Below, in pieces: positions 28,080 through 38,682 of a DNA stretch of 64,000 nucleotides. The notes beneath the pieces were generated by a model, which ran no database searches, was not told the origin of the DNA, and saw only the letters and a program-made list of their open reading frames with translations. How positions within the stretch are numbered: position 1 is the first letter of the stretch; each line of letters begins with the position of its first letter. Origin of the DNA: Diplonema japonicum (taxonomy: Eukaryota > Euglenozoa > Diplonemea > Diplonemida > Diplonemidae); assembly GCA_964019335.1 (NCBI GenBank), contig OZ025678.1, positions 310,001-374,000 of the forward strand, read 5' to 3'. The position numbers and the translations under genes are program-made.

Positions 28080-30996
28080 ATGAAGACCGCGTGGAAAAAA
28101 AGCTGTAGCAGATACATCACCTTGGATGCGGCCTCCACCATGGTGGGGGGAAGGAGCGTGGGTGACGACGTCAGAAGCACCATCGATCTATTTAAAACCC
28201 CCTCCGACCCGAACAACATGGGGAAGCACCTTGGAGGGGACGACATGGGCATAGGGACCGACTGTGCCCACCTGGAAGGCCCAGAAAGCGACCACCGAAC
28301 CCACAAGAAAATAGGCTCTTCTCTGGACACCCTATTCCCCATGGGGTTCGTACCCCCGCCGAATGCTCTTGAGATCGCCACAGCACCAACAGTCGAAGAG
28401 CTAGAAGCACTAGATGAAAATGAAGCTCTGAAAGATTCAATCCGCGAGCGGTACAGGCTGTCAAGAGATCTGAAACAAGCTGAGAAGGACAGGATTGAGA
28501 GAGCAAACAAACATCTTAAGGTATGTGTAGGGGTTTTTAACCATCTACCAACGGACCATTTTTGCCCACCAGGGGGTAAATTTTCAAAACTTCAAAAAAA
28601 ACTATTCTAGCGCAACGCCGGGCTATATGCCCCCGGAAATGCCTCCAGATGTCCCAATTCTAGAGAGAGGGTGCCCACAGCAGGGCCCACCCCACAACAT
28701 TGTCAAAAATATCGTTCCCGAAGTGCTCGAGAGGGGGTACAAAAAACAAGTCAAAAAAAATCGACTGTAAAATTCTACAAAAAGCTATTTAAGGCCTTCT
28801 TGACGCGGTTCGTACGTGCCCCAGGGCTGAGGGACTTCTTTTTTGACCCCGAGAGGGGTTTCTGGGGGGTATCCCCGGCAATGGTAGTCTTTGAAGCCCG
28901 GAGTCACGCAAAGTTGTACAAGCAGGCTGAACACTGAAATAGGGGTCTTTTCGACTTGCAATGCTTGCACCGCACGTTGCGCTACTTTTTCGGGGAAATG
29001 GTCCCAGAAGGTACTGTCGCGTCGCATTGGGGCCTCAGGGCACTCGTTCTGTGTTTCGGGGCATGGTATTGGGGCAGCCTGCTCTGTAGTTGACTTTAGC
29101 TGTTGTTTGGGCAGCCTCCCTAGTAGCCCTTCGATGACTGCCTCTTTGAAGGGCGTGAATCCACTGTCGTTCATACTCAGGGTGTTGGGGGGCAATGCTT
29201 CTTTCCAAACAAGCCAGGCATTTGCCAGAGATTTATCTAACAAGTACGAAAATACTTTCAGGGGCCACTTCGAAGTCATAAGGGTGCGTTTATGGCGTTT
29301 TGTCACAGCATCACCCAGCGTCGGTTCCGCCCATTGCGGTGTTGTAAATATGCACTTGGTGGGGAGCGGGATGTCCTTTCTGGAGGGCCTCCGGCTTTCA
29401 TTCTCTTTTGGCCGACACGCCAAATTTGACTTCACCAGGACATCCAGCGCACAGGCTTGATGTCATGCCACGTTGTGGTGCAAAGGATGCTCACGTGCTG
29501 GTGGAACTGGGTGTCACCACAGGGTGCGCGTCCTTGGGCTTGCGGCCTCGCTTCTTTGGAGCATCCGTGATCTCCGGGAGGCCTTTGCGATAGGTAGAAG
29601 TCAGCACGCTTGTTTGTTTCGCTGTGGAAACACAGATTTCCCAGAATAGTCAAAAAGCAGTCTCTTGACATGACGGTGGCGTACCCAGGGGTGTGGTTGA
29701 GAGGCGTGGAGCCAGTGCGCCAGTAGTCAGAATAATCTGGCATGATATCCAAGTCCATCGACAAAAGGGCACCTAGGAAGGTACGCAGAGAAGCAGCATC
29801 GAGATCCAGGGAAACACCTTTTTTAGCTGCATTTGCCACATTGTTCGAAGTTATGACCCGAATAACGTTTGGACGAGCATTTGGGAGAATATATGGAATG
29901 GCGTTGAGCCTCTGATGTCAAAACAGGGTCCACATTCCGATCTTCACGAAACCGGATGCCTTCCAACTGCTCCGGCTTTGCCGTCCAATCACTCTGCTGT
30001 GACTCGGAATCGGTCGAATTCGAATCAGAATCACTGTTCGTATCAAAATTGCATAATAGGGATGAGCCATCAGTGCTACCATCACTCATAATGTCCTCTT
30101 CCGGCCTCTTTCTGGGTGCCCTTTTTTGAAGTGATTTTTAAGGGTAAATTGGGCTGGCGTTTTTTTTTATTTTTTCATCTTCTTGCAAAGTTAGGGCAGC
30201 ATTTAGTTTATATTTTTCATATTTTCCGCGCAGGATGCGAGAAGTGTCCGGGCTGTATTGCATTGAAAGCCCTTTGCGTAAAAGATTTTTTTTCAAATCG
30301 TCTCTATAAAGACGCTCGTTGGTAGATGGTTAAAAAGAAAAAAAAAAAAAAGAAAAAAAAAAAATACAAATACAGAACGCGGTGAACGGCATTCCTTCCA
30401 TAACTCAGACTGTCAAAGCGGAGGAGAACAAGGCGGAGCCCGACAGGCTCCAGGCAAACCGGATCTACCAGCAGTTTGAAAGGTCGGACCCTTATGATGC
30501 TATGGAGGTGTGGAAAAAAAAAAAACTTTTTTTTCATAAATGCCAACAGGAAATGGGCAACAAAGTCAGCAAGTTGCTGAAGAAAACAAAGGAAGAGAAG
30601 ACGGTGGTGAAAGGAGAGGCAACCACCCCTGTTCCCAAAAAAACCGAACAGAAGGTAGCAACAGGTTCGGACCGGAGCTTGCACATTAAGGCGGCGAGGA
30701 TGTTGGTCCAGTCATTGGCGCAGGAAGACGACCAGAAAATGACTGAAATGATGGAGTTGTGGGGGAAACGATCGACCACTGTGTCAGTCCCAACCCCCGA
30801 TTCTACCCCTGATGGGGAGAAAAAGAAAATAACTTTGCGTGAGAAAATGCAACAAAAGCAGCAACAAAAGCAAGGAGCAGCCTTCACAGAAGAAGATAAG
30901 CTCAGAATGCGCGTACTAGAATTGGAATCGAAGAACGTAGCCCTGCGAATGGAGAGGGAAAGGGAGAGGCTGTACGCCCTGCTAAGAGGAGAGTAG
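28080..30996 (+). CDS. Conserved-type coiled-coil protein; first intron holds a piggyBac relic
   Basis: Exons: 28080-28520, 30376-30507 and 30550-30996. Intron 1 (gtatgt...atacag, phase 0) carries the 1.8 kb element; without it the intron would be 62 nt. Intron 2 (30508-30549, gtgtgg...caacag, 42 nt) is in frame and stop-free, so retention would add 14 residues. The spliced product is about 339 aa. The N-terminal 100 residues are probably disordered. Then comes a helical stretch (VEELEALDENEALKDSIRER, RDLKQAEKDRIERANKHLK) that continues in exon 2 (RIYQQFERSDPYDAME). The C-terminal coiled coil is rich in Gln, Lys and Arg (REKMQQKQQQKQGAAF, LRMRVLELESKNVALRME). No family is recognised. It ends only ~110 bp before the next start codon. 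Confidence 0.7.
28541..30329 (-). mobile_element. piggyBac-type transposon relic inserted in an intron
   Basis: The 1789 bp element has 13 bp perfect terminal inverted repeats: CCATCTACCAACG at 28541-28553 and its complement CGTTGGTAGATGG at 30317-30329. TTAA flanks both sides (28537-28540 and 30330-30333), the target site expected of piggyBac. The transposase relic reads on the minus strand, opposite to the host gene. Removing the element plus one TTAA restores a typical 62 nt intron. Confidence 0.93.
28785..30089 (-). pseudogene. Broken piggyBac transposase
   Basis: Three minus-strand pieces are recognisable. The acidic Ser-rich N-terminus (30089-29823) has MSDGSTDGSSLLCNFDTNSD. The N-terminal helical domain (29839-~29600) has LRTFLGALLSMDLDIMPDYS and a RDCFLTILGNLCFHSETN core typical of DDE_Tnp_1_7. 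The C-terminal part is a TWHDIKPVR strand (~29450) followed by KWPLKVFSYLLDKSLANAWL (~29280-29220). The catalytic core with the first two Asps is missing between the second and third pieces, and the frame shifts there. It cannot encode an active enzyme. Confidence 0.85.
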
Positions 30997-31105
30997 ACAA
31001 GAACGATCAAGAATGTTTAGTTCTTTCTTTTATATGAAGAATAAAAAAATAATAATAAATCCATTGTTTTCCAACCCCATCTTAACAGGGCGAGCAGAGG
31101 CAGCA

Positions 31106-33358
31106 ATGCTGCAACATCTCCCCCCGGAGCTGACTCCTCCCAGCATATATGACACCCATTTGGGGCACACACCCTTTAGTCCAGAAAGGTTTGCCGACAT
31201 AGTAGTCAACGACACTGAGGGGAATGGCGGGATGTACATGTTGCCAGGAGGTGCATACAGGGACCTTCTGCGAATGGGACGGGAGTACTGCAGAATGCTG
31301 CACTCATGGTTCTCCCGGAAAACTGTGCAAAGCGGTGTGTACTTCGACAAGATGCAAGGACTGAGCATGGAGGAGCTACAGGCCATATCATCAATGAGTT
31401 TTGATGGTCTACAACTCTTCGAAGTAGCCCCGGAAGGTCGCCGGGCGATGACAAGGGAAACCGTCAGCGTCACCATTTTTCATAAGAAAATCTCAATCCA
31501 CACAACGCAAGGCCGTCTGCAGGTCGTAGACCCTTTCGATGTCAAGCAGGTAACAGATGTGGTTCACGACCCTGCGAACAGGAAGCTGACCATTGTCATC
31601 GCCGACGGCTTCACACACCGCGGCCTCGTGAACTACGAGATGGAGTGCTACGACCAAGCAGTCCTGCGAAGCCTCTACTACGTCATCATCAGCCGTCACG
31701 AGGACGTCAGCACTATCATCGATCCTGTCGCAAATGCACAGACTGTCCTCGGTACCTGCCAGCTCCCACAACACATCCCTCCTTCTCGAGTGTCACCAAG
31801 TAGAAGCTTCTACAACACCCCTCACACGGAGCCTGAGGTTACCAGCCACAGAACCACGCGTACCGCCTCGAGCACTGTCACCCGTGCCAGCAACAACGCG
31901 TCTCAAAGCATTAAATCTGCTAGTACTGTGGCACCCACTCCCACACCGCAGCACACACCACTTCCTGTCCCCGAACCTTCAGTGGAAGCTGTTCCTGTTG
32001 CCGAATCTGTCGCTTTGAGTGGCGACGATGTGTACAGTAACACAGGAAGTGCTTGTGGCGCACCGGGGTTGAGTGAGGCGAGTATCGACTCCGCTGGCGG
32101 GTTAAATGTTACTCGCGGTGCGAGCAGTGCTGCTAGCGGTAATGGGTTGGAGCTTCTTGAAAAGCTCAAAATATTGGAAAGTCAGGTCGAAGAACTGAAG
32201 GTGTCGGCCAAGGAAAAACAATCTGCATCCACAGCCTCCCAGTCCCGACATTCTTCCTCCCGCCGTTCCTCCTGCCGCTCCGACCGATCACACCGAGTAC
32301 CAAGCTTGCATGAGAAACACTCGTCGCAGTCCCTCAGTTCTCACCGATCGCACCGTACAGCTCAGCCTATCTCACGTTCGTCCTCGACACTGCTCGCCTC
32401 GGATGATGAGCACCCCATACTGCAGGCCGCGTCCGTCATACAGCTGATACCCACAACGCCTCAAGTGTCTATCAACGACCAGTCACAGAAACGGGGGAGT
32501 GCCGAAGATCACCCACAAGCACGATCAACCATCCCGCAGGTGAAGCTTAAGGAGCAAGTCAAGCAGCTGGCTTGCGAACAGCAGTCGGATGTCACATCCA
32601 CAGTCACCTCGTGCAGTGCATCAGACTCGCAGTCTGCAATAACATCCGCAGCAAAGTCGCTTGTCATCGTCGTGGAGTACACTGCGACGCACTTCGAGTT
32701 GGACAACACCGGCCTGTCGTCTGATGTCTCGCGGTTTCTCGTGGACCAAGGCTTCCTTGCAGAGCAGTGTCTGCTTGCCGACCACATCGACGAGAGCCAA
32801 CCGACAAAGAAGAACATCTTGACAGGGATAAGGTGGCTGATGCGGGGCGCCAGAAGCGGAGAAGCGTTGTTCATATCAATATCAGCAAGAACAAAAGAAA
32901 AGGAACTATACCCAATGGACTACATGGGAACAGGGCCGCTGCTGCAGGAAGAAATATCTCATCTGTTGGCGAGCACCTTGCCTAAAGGGTGCAAACTGCT
33001 CTTGCTCTGCGACATCGACACAGGGGAGCTCATTCAACTCCCTTACCAAGTGAGGTTAGGCCCTATGGGGATTAACGAAACACGGCCGGATGTACTTCGT
33101 GTTCCTCCGAAGGAGGGCGTTATTCTCCAGCTGCATGCAACATCAGTCACCTCATCCTTGAAGAAGAACACCCGTTCGCGTGCTGGGGTCTTCACCACTG
33201 CTGTGTTACAGGTGTTGCGCTGCAACTCGCGGCCAAGTATCGGGTCTCTGCTGACCTCTCTTTCGGAGATTTTAGGGAACGACTTGCAGCCCTGCGTGTC
33301 TTCTAACTTTCCTCTTTCGTCTATTTCGGAATTCACGCTTGCCAATGATGTTGCGTAA
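31106..33358 (+). CDS. Metacaspase-fold pseudoenzyme with N-terminal PH-like domain
   Basis: ATG 31106 gives 750 aa. The frame is open from 31013, but that extension is AT-rich and ends in a CTTAACAG acceptor-like site, so I prefer 31106. Residues ~95-210 form a beta-rich region ending in a helix that could be a PH-like fold (VSVTIFHKKISIHTTQGRLQ ... AVLRSLYYVIISRH). A long Ser/Arg/His-rich disordered linker with a short coiled coil follows. Residues ~520-650 follow the metacaspase (C14) p20 pattern: PTKKNILTGIRWLMRGARSG, EALFISIS, YPMDYMGTGPLLQEEI and LPKGCKLLLLCD. The catalytic His site (SGHG in active enzymes) is S593-A594-R595. The catalytic Cys site (DSCHSG) is DIDTGE, with Asp638 at the Cys position. 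The loop after the His is also shortened. It should be proteolytically dead and may act as a scaffold or decoy. Confidence 0.75.
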   Translation: MLQHLPPELTPPSIYDTHLGHTPFSPERFADIVVNDTEGNGGMYMLPGGAYRDLLRMGREYCRMLHSWFSRKTVQSGVYFDKMQGLSMEELQAISSMSFDGLQLFEVAPEGRRAMTRETVSVTIFHKKISIHTTQGRLQVVDPFDVKQVTDVVHDPANRKLTIVIADGFTHRGLVNYEMECYDQAVLRSLYYVIISRHEDVSTIIDPVANAQTVLGTCQLPQHIPPSRVSPSRSFYNTPHTEPEVTSHRTTRTASSTVTRASNNASQSIKSASTVAPTPTPQHTPLPVPEPSVEAVPVAESVALSGDDVYSNTGSACGAPGLSEASIDSAGGLNVTRGASSAASGNGLELLEKLKILESQVEELKVSAKEKQSASTASQSRHSSSRRSSCRSDRSHRVPSLHEKHSSQSLSSHRSHRTAQPISRSSSTLLASDDEHPILQAASVIQLIPTTPQVSINDQSQKRGSAEDHPQARSTIPQVKLKEQVKQLACEQQSDVTSTVTSCSASDSQSAITSAAKSLVIVVEYTATHFELDNTGLSSDVSRFLVDQGFLAEQCLLADHIDESQPTKKNILTGIRWLMRGARSGEALFISISARTKEKELYPMDYMGTGPLLQEEISHLLASTLPKGCKLLLLCDIDTGELIQLPYQVRLGPMGINETRPDVLRVPPKEGVILQLHATSVTSSLKKNTRSRAGVFTTAVLQVLRCNSRPSIGSLLTSLSEILGNDLQPCVSSNFPLSSISEFTLANDVA

Positions 33359-33517
33359 TAAATAAATAAATAAAAAAAAATTAGAATACTTGTAGTATAC
33401 CTCACTCCACTCCTTTTTCTTTTTTAGATATCCGCGATTTGAAACGAAATATATTCTTTTTTTTCTTTTTGTATTTTTTCAACGCACGTCAAAAAAATAA
33501 AAAAAAGGGGGGTGGGG

Positions 33518-36500
33518 ATGGCGGATGTCGAGGCCGATGTGGCCGCGATGCTGGACAGCAGCGTCAACATAACTGCGATAGACGAGATCGACTCGGAGGC
33601 GAGGGACCACTTTCAATTCTTACAACAGTCAATCGGGCAGAACTTTGTCAGCGTGCTGAACGACCCGAGAGAAGAGAAAGCCGGATGGTTCGGAGGCGGG
33701 CTGTTCGGGGAGAAACAAACAGAAAACCCTGTGAAACTAAGCAAAATCCCAGCCGTAAGCACGCAAGCACTTGTTGACTACATGGCACACCTCGGCTCGG
33801 GGTACAAAACATGGCGGATTTCAAAAAGAGCGCAAAGAGAGGGCAACAAAACAGCGGAGTTCGGAATGCTGTCTGTACCGGCGCAGTTTTTCGGGAGCTC
33901 GTTGGATATTTTGGCGCAGCCGATGCTGTTTGAGGAGATCATGCCGGAGGTGCAGGATCCTTACACCTCGCAGCTTCTTGTCGCGAAGCTCGAGTTTTTT
34001 CAGTCGGAGGTCGACGCCAAGCTGTTCGCACAGGTAAAACAGCGTTCCCCGCAGTTCTTCGACGCGTTGCAGACGTTCAACGATCTCAAATCTGAGGTCG
34101 TCGACGCCCTGCAAGGCATCAAGACGCTCCGTCGTGTGGTCACCACAACACAACAACAATCTGTCGTTTCTTCCCTCCGTGTGATCCATCTCAAACGCCG
34201 CGTCAGAAACCAGCAACGCGTCCTCGAGCTTCTCAAAAACATACAAAACCTGCAACAGGTCCACGGCGCGGTGGAGCGGAAGATAGAAACCGGCGACTAC
34301 ACCACCTCCGTCTCCGATATCAAAACGGTGCATCAAGAAAGCCGTTCGTTGCTCCGGTTGTCATGCGTCCGCGGTATTCTTGAGAAGTTCGACGAGATTC
34401 AACAAGAATCCTTCAAGGTTATCCACAAGGTCCTTGTCGATTTGTTGCTGTGCAACGCACCTGCCCATCCGTGGCCAGACAGCAACGACGACAACACACC
34501 GCAACAACAACAACAACATGACGATTGGCACGCAAAACTGGAAAAATCTGCAAGCCCTTTGCTGACGCAAGGGCTGCCGTTGGCAAGGGAGGTGTTAATA
34601 GAGTACAGGAAAGGTATTTTGGAAGAGGTGAGGCGCATCGTGTCCGACACGTTAAAACGGGCGATGAACTTGATTTTAGAAGGCCCGCAACTATCCGAAG
34701 AGGAGCTGTTGAAGCAGGGGAAGATGAAGGAGCTCAACGTCGCACATTTCGGATTTGTGTTGGAACAGCTATTCGAAGCCGTTTTCTTCTTCTTCAGAAG
34801 GACGTATCGAGTGACAACTTCCATGAGCACCATACTTTCGCGAAGCCCTATGCCTGAATTCCATCAAAAAGCCTTGCAGGATCTACTCACGGAATCCCGA
34901 ACCAGCGTTGTCAAGAGAATTCAAAGCAGAATCATTCGCATGTTCGAAGTCCGTCGAGAGGAGCATGCGTCCCTCCGATTTCCTGAGATGAACCAGCTCA
35001 TGGCCCTCTCCTTCAACTTCCTTCTGCGGTTGCAATCTGTGTCGGGTGACACAGATGCGTCAGAAGTCTCTCTCCGGTCGACACTCATCACTCAAGCGAA
35101 AAGCTTCTTCAAACGCCAGCACGAAAAGCAACAGCAGAAATTGCTCGAGATACTCCTTTCCGAGAGATGGCAGGCAGAGGCAGAGATCGACGTGTCTTTC
35201 CAGGTACAGAACACAACAAGGGTTTAAAATATTTTATTTAAAAAAAAAAAAAAAAAGGCATACTGCGACCGTATGACTGACGAGTCCGCGGACTCCATTG
35301 AAGCGGCGAAAAAGATGGCGATAGACAGGCCCGGCTACGTGCCATTTGTGGAAGGTTCTTTTTGAAAAAAAAAAAAAAAAAGAAAAAAGAAAAAAAAAAT
35401 CCCAGATGAAATTGGGGAAGGATGCAACCCTAGGCTGTCCTTGTGTGGTCAGTCGTACTACTGTGTCTCCCACAGTGTTCTTATGCTGTTGAGGGTATGC
35501 ATAAACGAAAAAAAATGGAAACCCTCTCCCTCCCAACAGATCCTTGCTGACTACGAGCAGTACGTCTTTGCCATGCCCTTCCTGAGTCATGATGTAGCTC
35601 AGAGAGTACACGACTTGCTGAAGGTGTATGATGGCCAGACTACAGGTCTTATATTGGGTGCTGGCGCACGTGAGACTGTATGGAATAAATTTGTGGGAAA
35701 AGAAAAAGAAGAAAGAAACCTTCACACAGGCCGGCATCGGGACGATCACCGTGTCCCACCTCGCCGTGTCTGCGCAGTGCCTTTCGTTTTTGGCAGCGTT
35801 TGCACCCCTGTTCAGACGAAGACTGGAAGCCGTCCTCCCACCGAAATCCACCGTTTTCCTCAAGAACCTCGAGCGGTTTTCAAAAGAAGCCATCGACCAC
35901 CGAAATGAGTATGCTGTGACAAATCTAAAAAAAAAAAAAAAAAAAAAAAATTAAAGGGCCCCCCCGAATAATCCCTTTATTTGGGCAGTGGAGGGGGGGT
36001 GTTTGGGCTCCAAAAAAAAAAGAATTATTTGGAATACACTTATTTGGGTTGTACTTATTTGGGCTGGGGGGCCTGCCACATGGGTAACAGGGAGCGGGGC
36101 TTGGAGCACTTCTTGGTCTTGTGTTCTTGCCAGTTTTTCTCCCAGGCTGTGGAGAACCCACAAACGTTGCAGACAATCCGCCTGGTTTTGGCGTTAGGTG
36201 GTTGCTGGGAGGTTGCGGGGGTCTGAGAGGCCGCTGGGGCTTGGGAGGCTGGAGTCTCGGGTGTAGTGTCCGTTGTCACACCCGCAACAACGTTCTGTGC
36301 TGCACTGTCTAAAGGGTCCGACTCCTTCAAAGTGCTTACTTCGCCAAGTGCTCTTAGCTGTATGGTCTCCACGGAACTACCTGGTAGGTAGCCGAGAGAC
36401 CGCATACAGGTAGAGGTGTCGAGCAGTTGCATGACCTTCTCATGTGCCTGCCCTACCCACAGTGCCACGTTGATACGGCGCTCTGCTGCAGTCATCGACC

Positions 36501-37798
36501 CACGTCCCGCCTCAGTTGCTTAGGCATGCCACAGCCCTCCTAACCCCTCAAAATGGAGTTTAAATAACGAAAAATAAAAACGTCTAAAAGTTGTAGATCC
36601 GTGGTAAGCCCACCAGGGATCACAGCTGGTATAATCTTTGCAGCCTTCATGGCCGCCTTGCAGCACCGTCGCATCTTCAGGCACCGCAGCACGCAAGTAT
36701 GGGATGTAGACATTAATAAAAAAGTCAGAACCCACAACTCCACTTTCGCATGCTGCGACCTGCACCCCTTTGCACTTGTCTATTTCTCCCTGGGACGGGA
36801 GCCTGTCCTTCTTCAGCAACACGATGGGCTCTGGTTGCTTGTCGGTGGTGTTGATGATGGTGATGATCGCACTGGCGAGCCTTTTGGTGTCGGCGGCAGC
36901 GATCGTGGGGTCGTCTATGTCGGCATCCTCCCAACCGGGCCGACGACGCGGAGGAGGCGTTTGCCGAGTGGGCAGATAGGCGACTCGTCCATGTTGCAAA
37001 TTATTGCAGTCGGACAGAGTCGGTGGACGGAGTGCAGGAACTTAAAGAAGCGTGCAGCTTCAAGCTTCCTCTCCGCCACCGGTTTCCCCATCAGCCTGCT
37101 GACCTTCTTCTCACTAAGGTTTTGCCTCTTGAGGAAGAAGACCTTGTCAGACAGCACATAATTGCTGTTGACGGGGTCGGACTGGCGGATTTTCTTTTGG
37201 AGAAGTTGTCGGGCCTGCAGGTTGGTGCAGGGCTTTTTTTCTTCCCGTAATTTGCGGATCTCGTCCCCCGCTTCTTTTTCCTGGTCAGGAAACTGTGGGG
37301 GCCTCCCGCCTCCTGGGGCCCTCCTCCTCACCCTCGCCTTGGCGTCGCGGCTATTGAACAAGTCGATGTACGCCTGTTCATTTGCCATAATACTGGCAAG
37401 GTCACGCCTGCGAAGGCGTACTTCCGCGACACCGCCTCCGCACCCGCCGTCTTGCACAAGGCAATTATCCACAACTTCTCCGCCACGGTGTACTCACGGC
37501 GTCTCCTCTTGTTTTCATGTACTTCTTCCTGCTCTTGCTCCTGCTCCTGCTCCTCCTCCTCCTCCTCAGGCTCTTCACCCGCCAACCCGTCTCCGAACGG
37601 GTTTGCGTTCAACTGCCCATCGTACACGTACCAGTCCTCATCCGTAGGGGGGTAAGAAGGCCATTTTAAAGAGGTTTAAGATTGATAGTCTGATGAACAG
37701 TGCCTGGGCTTGGCATTACATTCTGAATAAAATAAACTGCCTTCCACTTCTTGGTCGGGCGTCAGCCACGTCTACAGCTCTACAGCCCCCCCCCCGTC

Positions 37799-37837
<39 letters not shown>

Positions 37838-38401
37838 ATCGGGAATTATTTGGGAAATTTGGAGCGGAAAAATCCCCGAAAAAAAAAAAGAATTATTTGG
37901 GAAAAAACACATTATTTGGGAGGGAATTATTCGGGCCCCCCCTTTACAACAACAAAAAAAAGATTTTACGTGAAGATCCTTGTGATGGTCAAAGAAGGCG
38001 GGTCGTGGACAAAAGAATGGAAATCTGACAACTGGAAGAAAGAAGGCGGGGCATGGATACTAAGCTTGCTCAAGGAAGTCGGTAGATTGCTGAAAAAGGG
38101 TGGGTTGGAAAGGCTTCTGGATAGAAGGCAGCTACGCATTGTGATGTACCCTATCCTTTACGCTTACTTCACGAAGATAAAAACTTGTGTAAATGGTATC
38201 AAGGGGCTGAAGGATAACCCCGAGCTGCTACGCAAGGTAAGGGAGGACATCCTGCACTACAAGGTCAACATCGAGAATTTTGGATTCTCCGTCATGGTCT
38301 CGACTGCCGCAAGGGATCTCACAGCCGCGTCTTCCTGGCTCCCAGAAGAAAACGAGAGTTTACCAGAATCGGACGAAGCCGTCCTTGCACTTTTCCTCTA
38401 G
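33518..38401 (+). CDS. VPS54: Vps54, subunit of the GARP endosome-to-Golgi tethering complex
   Basis: Exons: 33518-35203, 35258-35354, 35406-35494, 35540-35677, 35730-35908 and 37963-38401. Introns are 54, 51, 45, 52 and 2054 nt. The product is about 875 aa, close to the family size. The N-terminal coiled-coil region (KLEFFQSEVDAKLFAQVKQR, VVSSLRVIHLKRRVRNQQRV) matches Vps54. The C-terminal domain shows the family hallmarks HEKQQQKLLEILLSERW, then YYCVSHSVLMLLR, LILGAGARETAGIGTITVSH and the last exon FYVKILVMVKEGGSWTKEW. GARP tethers endosome-derived vesicles at the trans-Golgi. The final intron contains a pogo-like element; without it the intron would be 61 nt. The join RNE|FYVKI across it is phase 2 and restores the family pattern. 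GTG at 33512 is also in frame, but ATG 33518 is the natural start. Confidence 0.9.
35954..37944 (-). mobile_element. pogo/Tigger-type (Tc1-mariner superfamily) transposon relic in the last VPS54 intron
   Basis: The 1991 bp element is flanked by TA (35952-35953 and 37945-37946). Terminal repeats are AAGGGCCCCCCCGAATAAT on the left and, complemented, AAGGGGGGGCCCGAATAAT on the right, differing only within the G/C run. Several copies of a (A/C)TTATTTGGG motif lie just inside both ends. The transposase relic reads on the minus strand, opposite to VPS54. Confidence 0.88.
36055..37627 (-). pseudogene. Frameshifted pogo/CENP-B-type DDE_1 transposase
   Basis: Read on the minus strand with several frame changes. 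37627-~37390 encodes an acidic N-terminus, a basic patch (KRRRREYTVAEKLWIIALCK) and a helix-turn-helix. ~37390-36960 encodes KKIRQSDPVNSNYVLSDKVF and CNMDESPI, the first catalytic Asp. ~36950-36560 covers the second catalytic region, where the expected D-x2-H site reads LQGGHEGCKD. In another frame IPGGLTTDLQLLDVFIFRYL (~36620-36550) is the typical C-terminal strand of the fold. 36495-36055 encodes the tail with a CNVCGF...H.TKKC zinc-finger-like element. Three or more frameshifts make it inactive. Confidence 0.8.
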
Positions 38402-38682
38402 CTTTTTTTTTTTTTTTTTTTCGTTTTTTGCGGTCTTTGTATTCATTTGTTCCAGCCCACCCTCCAAAATCTCGTTTTCTTTCTTCTTCAATTAAAAAAA
38501 AAAAAAAAAGAAAATTGGAATTGGAGTTCGATCGCGTAATATAACCCACCTTCCCCCCCCCCCCCCCCCCCCCACTACCACTTCCGATATTTTCTAAACT
38601 CTTAAAAGGAGGGGGGGGGAAGGGGGAACAGTAGAACCAAATAGAAAAGGAAAAAAAAAGAATAGATTGGCAAAATAGGGGG

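Noticed and set aside
31013-31105. 31-residue N-terminal extension of the metacaspase-like protein
   Set aside because: AT-rich, begins 16 bp after the previous stop and ends in an acceptor-like CTTAACAG; more likely untranslated leader.
35268-35325. Hammerhead-ribozyme-like CTGACGAG-hairpin-GAA pattern
   Set aside because: The GAAA strand and flanking stems I and III do not fit, and the segment is coding sequence of VPS54 exon 2.
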